DNA of 64,000 nt from Sphingomonas sp. 28-63-12 (GCA_002281535.1 NCGD01000001.1:62001-126000), one strand, 5' to 3'; counted from the first letter of the stretch, positions 36,967-46,537 are shown. Numbers and translations: made by a program. Notes: a model not told the origin generated them from the sequence alone.

Positions 36967-37830
36967 ATGTTTCCGATCATCGGCTTTGTCATCCTGCTCG
37001 TCATGGTGTTTGGCGGTTTCGCCATCACCGGCGGCGCACTCGGCCCCGTTATGGAAGCCATTCCGCATGAAATGCTGATCATCGGCGGCGCCGCAATTGG
37101 CGCGCTCGTCATCGGCAATTCGATGAAGGAACTGAAGGCCGTCGGCGGCGGCGTGATGAAGGTGTTCAAGGGCCCCCGCTACAAGAAGCAGGATTATCTC
37201 GACACGATCTTCCTCGTCTCCAAATTGATGAAGATGCTGCGCACCGAAGGCCCGATCGCGCTTGAACCGCATGTCGAGGACCCGACGTCCAGCGCGATCT
37301 TCAGCGAATATCCCCGGCTGCTCGCCGATCACACGCTGATCGCGCTGATCGCCGATACGCTCCGCCTCGTCGTCGTCTCATCGGGTACGCTTGATGTCCA
37401 TGCGGTCGAAGAGGTGATGGATAATACGATCAAGACCCATCATCACGAAGTACAAGGCCCGCAGACCACGCTACAGACCCTCGCCGATGCGCTGCCCGCG
37501 CTCGGCATCGTCGCCGCCGTGCTTGGCGTGGTCAAAACCATGGGGTCGATCGACAAGCCACCCGCTATCCTGGGCGCGATGATCGGATCGGCGCTGGTCG
37601 GCACCTTCATGGGCGTGTTGCTGGCCTATGGCCTGGTCGCGCCGCTCGCTGGCCGATTGCAGCAGATCATCGATGCCGATGCGGCGATCTATCACACGGT
37701 CAAGCAGATCATCATCGCCTCGCTCCACGGCCATCCGCAGCCACTGGTCATCGAAGCCGCGCGCTCGGGCATTGCCCACAGCAACCAGCCCGGCTTTGCC
37801 GAGGTGTTTGACGGCTTGCGCGGGCGCTAA
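36967..37830 (+). CDS. motA: Flagellar stator protein MotA
   Basis: MotA is the channel subunit of the proton-driven stator. The 287-residue product has four membrane helices (about residues 3-23, 35-52, 168-190, 202-224), the cytoplasmic loop with EGPIALEPHVEDP, and the pore-lining PALGIVAAVLGVVKTMG and IGSALVGTFMGVLLAYG. Length equals standard MotA. It forms a pair with motB 3 bases downstream. Confidence 0.95.
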   Translation: MFPIIGFVILLVMVFGGFAITGGALGPVMEAIPHEMLIIGGAAIGALVIGNSMKELKAVGGGVMKVFKGPRYKKQDYLDTIFLVSKLMKMLRTEGPIALEPHVEDPTSSAIFSEYPRLLADHTLIALIADTLRLVVVSSGTLDVHAVEEVMDNTIKTHHHEVQGPQTTLQTLADALPALGIVAAVLGVVKTMGSIDKPPAILGAMIGSALVGTFMGVLLAYGLVAPLAGRLQQIIDADAAIYHTVKQIIIASLHGHPQPLVIEAARSGIAHSNQPGFAEVFDGLRGR

Positions 37831-37833
37831 CCC

Positions 37834-38742
37834 ATGGCCGCACGCGCGCCCCACGGGACCAACCAGCCCCCCAAGGTCATCGTCAGGAAGATCTATATCG
37901 AGGGTCATGGCGGCGGCCATCATGGCGGCGCCTGGAAAGTGGCCTATGCCGATTTCGTGACCGCGATGATGGCGTTCTTCCTGCTGATGTGGCTGCTTGG
38001 CGCGACAACGGAAAAGCAGCGCAAGGGCATTGCCGATTATTTCGCGCCGACGATTCTCGATTCGCGGTCAGAGGGAATCGGGGGCAGTGGCCTGTTTGGC
38101 GGCGATGTCATCAGCAGCAAGTCACGCGTCGGCCGGGACGTTGGCACGGCCAGCACGCCCAGTCTGGTCTCGCCGCAAATGTCCTATGTCGGCGGGCCAA
38201 GGGTCGGCACAGGCGACAAGGGATCGCTGCGCAACCGGGAGTTTGCAGAGCAGGACCGCAAGAATTTCGAGCGAATCAAGCGTCAGGTCAGCCAGGCGAT
38301 GGCGACCAATGTGAAGCTGCAAAAACTCGCATCGCACGTCAAATTCGTGCCGACCCGCGACGGGCTGCGTATCGATCTGGTCGACAATGCCGATTATTCG
38401 ATGTTCGCCCTGGGCACGACGGTGCTTGAGCCGGAAGCCGACAAGCTGATCGGGCTGATCGCCGAATCGCTCAAGACGATGGACAACGCGATCATGATCC
38501 GCGGCCATACGGACAGCCTTGGCTTCAAAAATGTGGCGGGGACCAACAATTGGCTGCTCTCCAGCAGCCGCGCCGAGGCGACCCGTCGTCGCCTGGGCGA
38601 AACGGGCCTGCCCGATTCGCGTTTCGAGCGGATTGAGGGCGTGGCCGACCGTGAGCCAATGATCACCGATAACCCCAGCGATCCGCGCAATCGGCGCGTT
38701 GCGATCACCCTGCTCTACCGGAAGACGGCGTTCAACCGATAA
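37834..38742 (+). CDS. motB: Flagellar stator protein MotB
   Basis: MotB anchors the stator to peptidoglycan and carries protons. The 302-residue product has a single membrane helix with the essential Asp40 (AYADFVTAMMAFFLLMWLLG), a plug/linker, and an OmpA-like domain (about residues 180-300) with MIRGHTDSLGF and SSSRAEATRRRL for peptidoglycan binding. The His/Gly-rich GHGGGHHGG before the helix is common in alphaproteobacterial MotB. Confidence 0.95.
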   Translation: MAARAPHGTNQPPKVIVRKIYIEGHGGGHHGGAWKVAYADFVTAMMAFFLLMWLLGATTEKQRKGIADYFAPTILDSRSEGIGGSGLFGGDVISSKSRVGRDVGTASTPSLVSPQMSYVGGPRVGTGDKGSLRNREFAEQDRKNFERIKRQVSQAMATNVKLQKLASHVKFVPTRDGLRIDLVDNADYSMFALGTTVLEPEADKLIGLIAESLKTMDNAIMIRGHTDSLGFKNVAGTNNWLLSSSRAEATRRRLGETGLPDSRFERIEGVADREPMITDNPSDPRNRRVAITLLYRKTAFNR

Positions 38743-38807
38743 GCCAGTGGCGCACCGGGCTGCGGGCCGCTACCGCTTGGCCAGATCCAAGTGCTGGAGT
38801 TTGCCCA

Positions 38808-39260
38808 ATGAACGCCCGAACGATGCGCCAGCTGCGCCAGATCCATTTGTGGTTCGGCATGCTCTTCGCGCCCGCCATCCTGTTCTTCGCGTTCAGCGGC
38901 ATGCTGCAAACCTTTGATTTTCAGGAAACGGTCAAGGGCGTTGCGCCGCCGCGATGGATCGCGGTGATCGCGGGGATTCACAAGAAACAGGATTTCCCCA
39001 AGCCGCGCAAACCACGTCCAGAGGGCGCCGCCGCCACGCCAGCCGCGGGCAAGCCCGATTCGCCCGCCTCGGCGGTTGCGCCCGCTCCGGCGCATTCCCC
39101 CTGGCCGCTCAAGGTCTTTGTCGGCTTGATGTCGATCGGGCTGATGCTGTCGACCCTGCTTGGCATCACCATCGCAGTGACCAACCGCACCAGCCGACGC
39201 TTGTCGGTAATCCTGCTGGCGACCGGCGCGGTGTTGCCGGTCGCGATGTTGTTTGTCTGA
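38808..39260 (+). CDS. PepSY-associated membrane protein
   Basis: A 150-residue membrane protein. The N terminus RQLRQIHLWFGMLFAPAILFFAFSG is typical of PepSY-associated transmembrane proteins. A Pro/Ala-rich loop (about residues 62-95) and two further membrane helices (about 100-122 and 131-150) follow. The function of such short proteins is unknown. It stands 65 bases after motB and just before an unrelated cytoplasmic protein. Confidence 0.65.
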   Translation: MNARTMRQLRQIHLWFGMLFAPAILFFAFSGMLQTFDFQETVKGVAPPRWIAVIAGIHKKQDFPKPRKPRPEGAAATPAAGKPDSPASAVAPAPAHSPWPLKVFVGLMSIGLMLSTLLGITIAVTNRTSRRLSVILLATGAVLPVAMLFV

Positions 39261-39282
39261 CGCCGCTACCCGGCAGGCCGGC

Positions 39283-40509
39283 ATGACCGGCTATTTCGAC
39301 AGCCCCTGGCCGGGCGAAGACGGGACGCCTGATCGCGGGCAGGCACCGCGCATCGGCGCTGCCGCGCTGACCGGGCCGCTGCGCAACACAGCGCGCACCA
39401 CGCTGATGTCGACGATGACGGTGCTGGGCCGCCCCGGCGCGGTCTATCTGCTGACTCACGATGTGCTGCGCGCCAATCTTGGCCTGCCGACCCGCGCGCA
39501 GGTCGAACGGATCGACCCCGAAACGCTCGCCCCGATCGAGCGCTCGCCACGCCTGCCCGGCGGGCCGATGTGGCCGGGCGGGATCGCGGTTCATGCCAAT
39601 GGCGATCTCTATGTCGTCTATGGCCGCTGGGCACACCGGCTCGATCATCGGTGTCGCGTCAAGGCAGCGCTGCACCTGCCAGTCAATCAGCCCTATAACT
39701 CTTTCGTGATCCTCGATTGCGGGCTGATCGTGACCAAGAACCTGTCGGACGCAACGCCCGCGCAGCTGACGGTGATCAACCCCGATACGCTGCGGATCGT
39801 CGCCACCCTCGACTGCCCGGAAGCCTCGATCGCCCGGCTGAGCGCGACGGGTGACACTGTCTATGTCGTCGGGGTGCGGTCGATCTTTCGCTATCACTGG
39901 ACTGCGGGCGCGCTGGTCCGCGATCGTGACTGGCAGCATGACTATGTCGGCGACACGCGGCAAAGCTATGGCTGGGATGTCGTGCTGGCGCTGGGTCAGG
40001 CCTGGTTCATGGATAATGGCCGGCATCGCTACCGCACCAGCATGATCGGGCGCGGCGTCTCGCCGACCGCCAACCGCCTGATCCGCGTCGCGCTCGACGA
40101 TTCGGGCGATCATGCAGCGATCGAGATCAGCGGCCTGCCGGGGGGCAGCATCACCAACCCGCCACTGGTCGATGCCGCGCGCGGTATCGTCATCGCCTTC
40201 GATTCCGCCAATCGCTTTCTGCGGGCCTGGCGGTTCGATCGCGCCGCGCGCGCACTGACGCCGCTCTGGGAGCGCGCCGGCTTTGGGTGCGCCAGCCACA
40301 TGGTGCTGTTGTCCGCCAGCGGGCAGATCGTCACCAATGATTATCGCCGCGGGGGCGAAGAGGTGGTGCTGCTCGATATCGAGACCGGCGCCGAACAGGG
40401 CCGCACCCGGATCGGCGGGATCACGCAAGGCGTGGTTTTTCCCAGCATCGGCTGGTCGAACGACGTCTATTGGTGTTCGATGCGCCGGGTGGCGCGGGTA
40501 TTCGGCTAG
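39283..40509 (+). CDS. Conserved hypothetical protein with repeated beta-strand pattern
   Basis: I do not recognise a named family. The 408-residue product has no signal peptide and shows recurring segments of the kind PGGIAVHANGDLYVVYGRWAHRLD, VYVVGVRSIFRYHW and GIVIAFDSANRFLRAWRFD, which suggests a beta-propeller-like fold. ATG 39283 is chosen over a TTG at 39253. It is convergent with tetR and overlaps its last 4 bases. A binding or lactonase-like role is possible but unsupported. Confidence 0.6.
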   Translation: MTGYFDSPWPGEDGTPDRGQAPRIGAAALTGPLRNTARTTLMSTMTVLGRPGAVYLLTHDVLRANLGLPTRAQVERIDPETLAPIERSPRLPGGPMWPGGIAVHANGDLYVVYGRWAHRLDHRCRVKAALHLPVNQPYNSFVILDCGLIVTKNLSDATPAQLTVINPDTLRIVATLDCPEASIARLSATGDTVYVVGVRSIFRYHWTAGALVRDRDWQHDYVGDTRQSYGWDVVLALGQAWFMDNGRHRYRTSMIGRGVSPTANRLIRVALDDSGDHAAIEISGLPGGSITNPPLVDAARGIVIAFDSANRFLRAWRFDRAARALTPLWERAGFGCASHMVLLSASGQIVTNDYRRGGEEVVLLDIETGAEQGRTRIGGITQGVVFPSIGWSNDVYWCSMRRVARVFG

Positions 40510-41135
40510 ACCGGGTTGCTTGCCAGCACGGCTTCGAGCAGCCGGTGGATCACCGCGCGGGCATCCTCGATCGCCAGCCCCTGATCGTGCCGTAACCGCC
40601 GCCAGCATTGAAAGCTGATCGTCACCTCGATCGCGCTGGCAAATGCCGCATCCGCAATCACCGCGGGCGGCAAGATGGCGTGCAGCGATGTGCGTTCGAG
40701 CTGCAATTGCTTGTGATAGCCCTGCATCAGGAATTCGGACTGGAAGCGCTTGACGCTCGATGAAATCCGATAGGGCATGATGGTTTCGTATATGCCGATC
40801 CGGCGATCGGCCATTTCACGCACCCGATCCTGCCAGCCCGTCGCCTCGAAGGGCTTGAGCATGATCGGCATTACTTGCGCTTCGATGACGTCGGACATTT
40901 CGCGATAGAGCGATTCCATCTCGTCAAAATGCCGAAACACGGTCCGCAGGCCGACCCCGGCCATGTCGGCGACCTGCGCCGCGCCGGGCGACACATCCCC
41001 GTCGCGCACCAAGGTCAGCAGCGCATCGACAATCTTGGCGCGCGTTGCCCGGCTGCGCAGGTGGCGACCATCCAGCCCCTGGTCCGACAGGGGTTGGGGG
41101 CGGGCGCGATCGGTGAGGCTTGGCTGTGATTTCAT
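40506..41135 (-). CDS. TetR-family transcriptional regulator
   Basis: A 209-residue repressor-type regulator. The N-terminal helix-turn-helix (about residues 30-75) contains TRAKIVDALLTLV and VADMAGVGLRTVFRHFDEME; the remaining two thirds is the ligand-binding helical domain. The gene is divergent from the isomerase-like gene at 41316. Palindromes with a shared pattern lie twice in the gap between them and again before each transcription unit up to 51 kb, which makes this protein the likely regulator of the sulfatase island. Confidence 0.88.
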   Translation of the reverse strand: MKSQPSLTDRARPQPLSDQGLDGRHLRSRATRAKIVDALLTLVRDGDVSPGAAQVADMAGVGLRTVFRHFDEMESLYREMSDVIEAQVMPIMLKPFEATGWQDRVREMADRRIGIYETIMPYRISSSVKRFQSEFLMQGYHKQLQLERTSLHAILPPAVIADAAFASAIEVTISFQCWRRLRHDQGLAIEDARAVIHRLLEAVLASNPV

Positions 41136-41201
41136 GATGAGCGTTCCGATGGCATAAGCAATCCGTGGCCCAGCGTCCAGCGGCGTGGCTATGGGCTTAT
41201 A

Positions 41202-41220
41202 TTGGCAGTGTTAGTGTTAA
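41202..41220. promoter_or_regulatory. Candidate TetR operator 1 (before tetR)
   Basis: TTGGCAG-TGTTA-GTGTTAA, an imperfect 7-5-7 palindrome 67 bases upstream of the tetR start codon. It shares the pattern TYGGCRK-N5-VTGYYAW with four other sites in the next 10 kb. Confidence 0.5.
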
Positions 41221-41249
41221 TTTATACTCAGTCATCTACCCCAGTAATA

Positions 41250-41268
41250 TCGGCGTTAGAGCTGCCAT
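41250..41268. promoter_or_regulatory. Candidate TetR operator 2 (before the isomerase-like gene)
   Basis: TCGGCGT-TAGAG-CTGCCAT, a 7-5-7 palindrome centred 48 bp from operator 1 and 48 bases upstream of the ATG at 41316. The gap 41136-41315 contains no gene. A TATAAT (41297-41302) lies between this site and the AGGA ribosome binding site. Confidence 0.5.
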
Positions 41269-41315
41269 ATGAAACTTCTTTTGTCGTATCGAATGCTATA
41301 ATATAGGACGTTATT

Positions 41316-42641
41316 ATGAGCGCCATTCGCCGCCTGCTGACCACAAGCCTGACCAGCGCGGCGCTGCGCGACCTTCGTCGCGTTCGCCATCGGCTGACGC
41401 GGCGTATCGGGGGCAAGGCGATGACGGCGGACTTTTTCTTCCAGGTCGATGATCCCTATGGACCGGTGGCATTGCCCTTTCTGGCGGCGCTGGCCGATCG
41501 CCATCAACTGGCGCTGCGGCTGCACCTAGTCCCGCCGCCGGACGCCGCGGCCGCCCCGGAAATCGCCCGACTCGAGGATTATGGCCGGCGCGACGCACAA
41601 ATGCTGGCGCAGACGCTGGGACTCGAAGCGATCGGCGCTGGCCGGCCGGGTCCCGCACAGATCGCCCGGGCGCAGGCGATTGCCGGTGCGGCGCTGGCCA
41701 ATGAACACCCGGTCGACGCGCTGATCGCCATCGCGCGTGCCTGCCAGTCGGACGGCGCCGATGCCGCGCTGGACGGGATGGCCGAACGCTATGGTGCGCT
41801 CGATGCGACGTCGACCAATGCACTGGTTGTGGATGGCCAGACGACGCGCAAGCGGTTGGGCCATTATCTGGGGTCGACGACCCATTTTGAAGGCGAATTC
41901 TACTGGGGCGTCGATCGGCTCCATTATCTGGAAGCGCGGCTGCGCGCCGACGATGTTGATTCGCCAGCGCGCCTCTGTCCGGTACTCGATCTCGGTCCGC
42001 TGCCGCCATCCCCGCCGCCGCCCCGGGCGATGCCCCCGCGAATCGATTTCTATCTTTCGTTCCGATCGCCCTACACGCTGGTTGCCGTCGAGCGGATCGA
42101 GGCGCTGGCCAGTGCCTATGGCGCCGAGCTGCGGCTGAAATTCGTGTTGCCGATGGTGATGCGCGGCCTGCCCGTGCCGGGCGCAAAGCGGCTCTACATC
42201 ACCCTCGATACCAAGCGTGAAGCGACCCGCCACGGCATCGCTTTCGGCACGATCCATGACCCGGTCGGGGCCGGGGTAGAGCGCGGGCTGGCGGTGCTGC
42301 ATCACGCCATCGCGCAGGGGCGTGGCCTGGACTTCGCCCGCTCGTTTCTGCGTGCCGCTTTTGCCGAGGGCATCGACATGACCAACGACACCGGCCTGCT
42401 CAAGGCCGCGGCGCGCGCTGGCATCACTGCCGAGACGGTTGCGGCCGCGCTCGCCGATCCGTCCTGGCAAAGCGTCGCCGAGGCCAATCGCGAAGAGCTC
42501 TTCGCGCTCGGGCTGTGGGGCGTCCCCTCCTTCCAGGTCGACGATCGCCCCGGCTGGTGGGGGCAGGACCGGCTGTGGCGGATCGAGGATGACCTGCGCG
42601 ATGCGCTTGGGCTGAGGCCCATTGATCGGAGACTGACATGA
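41316..42641 (+). CDS. Tandem DsbA-fold / 2-hydroxychromene-2-carboxylate isomerase-like protein
   Basis: A 441-residue protein with two thioredoxin-like halves of the DsbA/kappa-GST/HCCA-isomerase group. The first (about residues 36-225) begins with DFFFQVDDPYGPVALPFL, the second (about 245-430) with IDFYLSFRSPYTLVAVERIE and ends with WGVPSFQVDDRPGWWGQDRL, the conserved cis-Pro region. Neither half has a CxxC motif, so a glutathione-dependent isomerase role is more likely than a redox one. ATG 41316 follows AGGA; ATG 41421 is a shorter option. Its stop overlaps the next gene. Confidence 0.75.
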   Translation: MSAIRRLLTTSLTSAALRDLRRVRHRLTRRIGGKAMTADFFFQVDDPYGPVALPFLAALADRHQLALRLHLVPPPDAAAAPEIARLEDYGRRDAQMLAQTLGLEAIGAGRPGPAQIARAQAIAGAALANEHPVDALIAIARACQSDGADAALDGMAERYGALDATSTNALVVDGQTTRKRLGHYLGSTTHFEGEFYWGVDRLHYLEARLRADDVDSPARLCPVLDLGPLPPSPPPPRAMPPRIDFYLSFRSPYTLVAVERIEALASAYGAELRLKFVLPMVMRGLPVPGAKRLYITLDTKREATRHGIAFGTIHDPVGAGVERGLAVLHHAIAQGRGLDFARSFLRAAFAEGIDMTNDTGLLKAAARAGITAETVAAALADPSWQSVAEANREELFALGLWGVPSFQVDDRPGWWGQDRLWRIEDDLRDALGLRPIDRRLT

Positions 42642-43711
42642 AGCGTTTGATCGGTATCACGGCGCTGCTGCTGGGCTTGATCGCCGGCGGGATCTGGCTG
42701 ATGCGAGACCGGATTGCGGTGGCGCTATTCGAACGAGGTATCGAACAGGCGATCAACGGCGATCCCTTTGCCGGCCGACCGGATGCGCTCGGCGTCGCCT
42801 TATGCGGTGCCGGTTCGCCGATGCCGTCACCCGATCGGGCCGGTCCCTGCACGGTGATCACGGCTGGCCATCATGTCTATCTGGTCGATATCGGTGAGGG
42901 CGGGGTGCGCAATCTCGGGCGGATGGGCTATGGCGCCGGGCGCGTCGAGGCGGTGTTCCTGACGCATTTCCATTCCGATCACATCGATTCGCTCGGCGCG
43001 CTGATGCTGCAGCATTGGGGGACGAGCGGATCGCCGGCGCCCCTGCCGGTCTATGGTCCGCTCGGCGTCGACACCATCGTGGCAGGCTTCAACATGGCCT
43101 ATAGCCTCGATCGCGGCTACCGGATCGCGCATCACGGCCCACAGGTGATGCAGCCCGCCGCCTTTGGCATGGTGGCGCTGCCGCAGGACGCACCCGCCAA
43201 TGGCGACCCGAAGCTGATCCTGTCCCGCGATGGCTTGCAGGTGTTTGCCTTCCGCGTCGATCACCGACCGGTCGATCCGGCTTATGGCTATGTCTTTGCC
43301 TATAAGGGGCGGCGGATCGTCGTCAGCGGTGACACCAGACCCGCCGCCTCGGTCGAGCGCGCCGCGAAAAAGGCGGATATTCTGGTGCATGAGGCGTTGG
43401 CCGCCAATATGGTGGCGATGATGCAGGCCGCCGCGAAGAAGACGGGCCGCACCAATCTCGAACATATCTTTCACGATATCCCGACCTATCACACCACGCC
43501 GCAACAGGCTGCCGACATCGCCCAGCGCGCCGGCGCCCGGATGCTGCTGCTCACGCACATCGTGCCACCCTTGCCTTATTCGATCCTCGAAGGGCCGTTC
43601 CTGGGCGATGCAAGGACGCGTTTCCAGGGCCGCCTGGAGATCGGCCATGACGGCGACGAAGTCCTGCTGCCGGTCGGCAGCGACGCAATCGAGCGCCGCC
43701 ACCGGTTCTGA
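42638..43711 (+). CDS. Membrane-anchored metallo-beta-lactamase-fold hydrolase
   Basis: A 357-residue protein with an N-terminal hydrophobic anchor (about residues 4-22) and a metallo-beta-lactamase fold. The metal-binding motif HFHSDHID is at about residue 110, a further metal ligand lies in VVSGDTRP, and a late His in LLLTHIVPP. The pattern is close to arylsulfatase/RNase Z-like members that face the periplasm. It is coupled to the isomerase-like gene by a 4-base overlap. The substrate is unknown, but an ester hydrolase in a sulfatase locus is plausible. Confidence 0.82.
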   Translation: MKRLIGITALLLGLIAGGIWLMRDRIAVALFERGIEQAINGDPFAGRPDALGVALCGAGSPMPSPDRAGPCTVITAGHHVYLVDIGEGGVRNLGRMGYGAGRVEAVFLTHFHSDHIDSLGALMLQHWGTSGSPAPLPVYGPLGVDTIVAGFNMAYSLDRGYRIAHHGPQVMQPAAFGMVALPQDAPANGDPKLILSRDGLQVFAFRVDHRPVDPAYGYVFAYKGRRIVVSGDTRPAASVERAAKKADILVHEALAANMVAMMQAAAKKTGRTNLEHIFHDIPTYHTTPQQAADIAQRAGARMLLLTHIVPPLPYSILEGPFLGDARTRFQGRLEIGHDGDEVLLPVGSDAIERRHRF

Positions 43712-43727
43712 GGCAGCGGCACGCGAC

Positions 43728-46136
43728 CTATACCTTGATCTGCATCGCCTTGATGAAGGTGCGCATTTCCTGGAGTGTCGGCGGGTGGCTGTCGACCGTG
43801 ATCGTTACCCGCTCGATCGTGCCGGCAAACGGGTTCGCGCCATGATAGGCGGTCGATACGGGCGCGCCGAAATCGCTGCCGATCGACAGGCCGTCATAGC
43901 TGGGCGAGGCGATGATCTTGTCGAACTTGTGCGCCGCCCGCATTTCGCCATTGACGAACAGCGTACCCCCGCCCTCGAACGGGCGCACGGTCATCTTCTG
44001 GACATAGCGGATCACTGATTTACCGGCGGGCACCGGGCCGCCGGCAATTCGTTCGGTCCAGGGAATCATGCTGCTATCGTAAAAGAGCTGCCCCCCCTTG
44101 AGATAAATGACATAGCCGGCCGGCGCCGATCCATGCGCGATCAGCACGCCGTCGGTTACATTGGCGGGGCGATTGATGGCGATCTCGATGCTGTGATCCA
44201 GCCCGCACACCAAAGGCGATGCATCCACCGGCAGATACGGCACCGGCGGGCGGAATTCCCACAGGGGCCTGATCTCGGCGGTGCGCTGCTGGCTCATTTT
44301 GACGATCAGGTTGCGATCATCGAGCGGATAGACATTGTTGGCGCGCGCCGCCTTGTCCCATTTCGCCTTGAGCGAGGCCGCGATATCGGGGTGACGGGCC
44401 GACAAATCGGTCAGCTCGGTCGGATCGGTCGACAGATCATAGAGCGCCCAGGCGTCACGATCGAAGCTGCCGCCGCGTTCATGCAGCGTCACCAGCCGCC
44501 ATTTGCCCTCCTCATAGGCGCGGTAGCCGCCCAGCTCATAATATTGCTCGCGCCGCGTAGCGGCGGCGGGGGAGGCAAAGGTCGCGGCAAAGCTCGCCCC
44601 GTCGACGGGCTTCTGGCGGCGGCCCTGATACAGCTCGGGTCGCTTCAGCTTGGCCGACTCGAGCAAGGTCGGGAACAGATCGATGACATGGACGAACTGC
44701 TGGCGGATCTCGCCCTTGGCGACGATCCCGTTGGGCCAGCTGATGATCAGCGGATCGGCAACCCCGCCCAGATTGGTGAATTGCTTGTAGAGCCGGAACG
44801 GGGTGTTCGAGGCATTGGCCCAGCCCATCGGATAATGCGGAAAGGTCGTCTTCTCCCCCATCTCGGGCAACAGCTTTGCGGCATCGGCCAGCGGCACGGC
44901 GCGGCCGAGCGCCGACGCAAAGATGTTGGGCGTACCGCTTGAGGTCCCTTCCGGGCTGCCGCCATTATCGGAAAACAGCACGATCAGCGTATCATCCCGA
45001 ACGCCGAGCGACTCGAGCTCGGCGGTCAGCCGCCCGATATTCTCATCAAGCGAGGCAATGACGCCGGCATAGACCTCCATATAGCGCGCATAGACTTGGC
45101 GTTCTGCCGGCGAGAGGCTGTCCCAGGGGTCAGCGCCCTTCGAGAGCGGCGGCAATTGCGTGGTCTGCGCGACGATGCCCAAACTGCGTTGCTTGCGAAG
45201 CCGCGCGCGGCGCACCGCGTCCCATCCCTGATCATAGCGACCCTTGAAACGATCGCGCAGCTCGGGCTTGGCATGCAGCGGCGAATGCGCGCCCGAAAAG
45301 GCAAGCTGCAGGAAAAACGGCCGATCGGGGGCAATTGCGCGGTGGGTGCGCAAATAGGTGATCGCCTTGTCGGTCAGATCGTCGGTAACATAATAGGTCT
45401 CGGCATCTGGCCGCGCCGCGATATCGACCAGGGTGGTGCCGTCGAAGATCGCGCCAGGGCGGAAATAGTCGGTCGAATGGCCCTGAAACCAATAGGCATG
45501 GTCAAAGCCACGATTGGTCGGCCAGTTATGAAATGGCCCCGCCGGGCCATTGCTGGCCGACAGGTTCACATGCCATTTACCCGACAAATAAGTGCCGTAG
45601 CCAGCGTCCTTGAGCACTTCGGGCAAGGTCGCCGCGTCGCGGGTCAGATCGCCGCGATAGCCCGGATAGCCGCTATCGATATCGGCAAGCCAACCCATGC
45701 CAGCATTATGGTGGTTGAGTCCGGTCAGGAAGGAGGCGCGCGTCGGCGAACACATCGCGGTGGTGCGAAAATTGGCGTAGCGCAGGCCATGGGCGGCGAG
45801 CGCGTCGATCGCTGCGGTTTCGATCTCGCTGCCGTAACAGCCGAGATCGGCAAAACCGACATCGTCGAGGATGATCGCGACGATGTTGGGCGCACCGGCC
45901 GGTGGCTTTGGACGTTCGCCGCGCGCCGGGTGCGAATCGGCATAGGATTGCGCGATCTTGGGCGGATCGCCCGCCGCCACCGCCGTCGGCGCGATAAACG
46001 GGGTAAGCTGGCCCTTTATATACAGGCCGCCCGCCGCCAGCGCCGCCGCGCCGCCCGCCCCCGCCGCGCCGCCAATCAGGAGCGAGCGGCGATCAATGCC
46101 CCGTTTGCCCGCGCCGTCATCTGCCTGATCCGCCAT
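43728..46136 (-). CDS. Arylsulfatase, Tat-exported, formylglycine type
   Basis: An 802-residue sulfatase that hydrolyses sulfate esters in the periplasm. A twin-arginine leader (DRRSLLIGG, residues 15-23) indicates Tat export in folded form. Metal-binding Asp91-Asp92 (ILDDVGFADLG) and the formylglycine motif CSPTRA with Cys129 are intact, and ALFSDNGG-type residues (LIVLFSDNGGSPEG) near residue 388 complete the site. The C-terminal 190 residues form a jelly-roll-like domain (GTLFVNGEMRAAHKF, GLSIGSDFG). It follows the SCP2 gene by 12 bases. A cognate formylglycine-generating enzyme is encoded at 47550-48404. Confidence 0.93.
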   Translation of the reverse strand: MADQADDGAGKRGIDRRSLLIGGAAGAGGAAALAAGGLYIKGQLTPFIAPTAVAAGDPPKIAQSYADSHPARGERPKPPAGAPNIVAIILDDVGFADLGCYGSEIETAAIDALAAHGLRYANFRTTAMCSPTRASFLTGLNHHNAGMGWLADIDSGYPGYRGDLTRDAATLPEVLKDAGYGTYLSGKWHVNLSASNGPAGPFHNWPTNRGFDHAYWFQGHSTDYFRPGAIFDGTTLVDIAARPDAETYYVTDDLTDKAITYLRTHRAIAPDRPFFLQLAFSGAHSPLHAKPELRDRFKGRYDQGWDAVRRARLRKQRSLGIVAQTTQLPPLSKGADPWDSLSPAERQVYARYMEVYAGVIASLDENIGRLTAELESLGVRDDTLIVLFSDNGGSPEGTSSGTPNIFASALGRAVPLADAAKLLPEMGEKTTFPHYPMGWANASNTPFRLYKQFTNLGGVADPLIISWPNGIVAKGEIRQQFVHVIDLFPTLLESAKLKRPELYQGRRQKPVDGASFAATFASPAAATRREQYYELGGYRAYEEGKWRLVTLHERGGSFDRDAWALYDLSTDPTELTDLSARHPDIAASLKAKWDKAARANNVYPLDDRNLIVKMSQQRTAEIRPLWEFRPPVPYLPVDASPLVCGLDHSIEIAINRPANVTDGVLIAHGSAPAGYVIYLKGGQLFYDSSMIPWTERIAGGPVPAGKSVIRYVQKMTVRPFEGGGTLFVNGEMRAAHKFDKIIASPSYDGLSIGSDFGAPVSTAYHGANPFAGTIERVTITVDSHPPTLQEMRTFIKAMQIKV

Positions 46137-46148
46137 CGTCCGCCCCCC

Positions 46149-46451
46149 TCAGAGCTTGATTTTCGCCGTCACGGCCTGAAGCTGCATGGCCAGCGCCATA
46201 TCGCCCTCCAGTTTGATCTTGCCGGTCATGAACGCCATGGTCGGATTGAGCTTGCCCTTGGCAAGCGCCTTGAAATTGTCGAGCGTCATCTTGAGCGTGG
46301 TTTCGGCAGCCTCATCCGCATTGGTCACGGTCGCCGCCACGCCGTCGAGCAGGATCACCCCGTCAGCGCCGAAATCGAACTTGATCCGCCGGCCCGGGAC
46401 AAAGGCTTCGTTTGCCGCCATGATCGCGGTAATGTCCCCCAGTTCGGCCAT
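46149..46451 (-). CDS. SCP2 sterol-binding domain protein
   Basis: A 100-residue single-domain SCP2 protein. Such proteins bind sterols, fatty acids or acyl-CoA in a hydrophobic tunnel. The family core is visible in VTNADEAAETTLKMTLDNFKALAKGKLNP and FMTGKIKLEGDMALAMQL. It is the first gene of the SCP2-sulfatase unit and lies divergent from the GST-FGE unit, with a candidate TetR operator between them. It suggests that the substrate or product of the sulfatase pathway is lipophilic. Confidence 0.88.
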   Translation of the reverse strand: MAELGDITAIMAANEAFVPGRRIKFDFGADGVILLDGVAATVTNADEAAETTLKMTLDNFKALAKGKLNPTMAFMTGKIKLEGDMALAMQLQAVTAKIKL

Positions 46452-46469
46452 GATTGATCCTTTTATCTA

Positions 46470-46488
46470 TCGGCATTATCAATGCCAA
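46470..46488. promoter_or_regulatory. Candidate TetR operator 3 (between SCP2 and GST genes)
   Basis: TCGGCAT-TATCA-ATGCCAA contains the perfect inverted pair GGCATT-ATC-AATGCC. It is the only striking structure in the 86-bp divergent intergenic region and could control both units. Confidence 0.55.
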
Positions 46489-46537
46489 TAACACCGGCGG
46501 GTGCCCACAATCAAGCCGGGGCAACAGGAAGCGCGCG

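Noticed and set aside
38774..38790. CTTGG-N6-CCAAG inverted repeat after motB
   Set aside because: Short stem without T-run and unlike the island operator pattern; may be chance.
39166..40608. Minus-strand open frame (480 codons) opposite the 39.3-40.5 kb gene
   Set aside because: Considered as an alternative gene because the plus-strand protein is unrecognised, but the plus-strand product has sensible strand patterns and a shorter, regular frame, while this one is Arg/Pro/Gly-rich.
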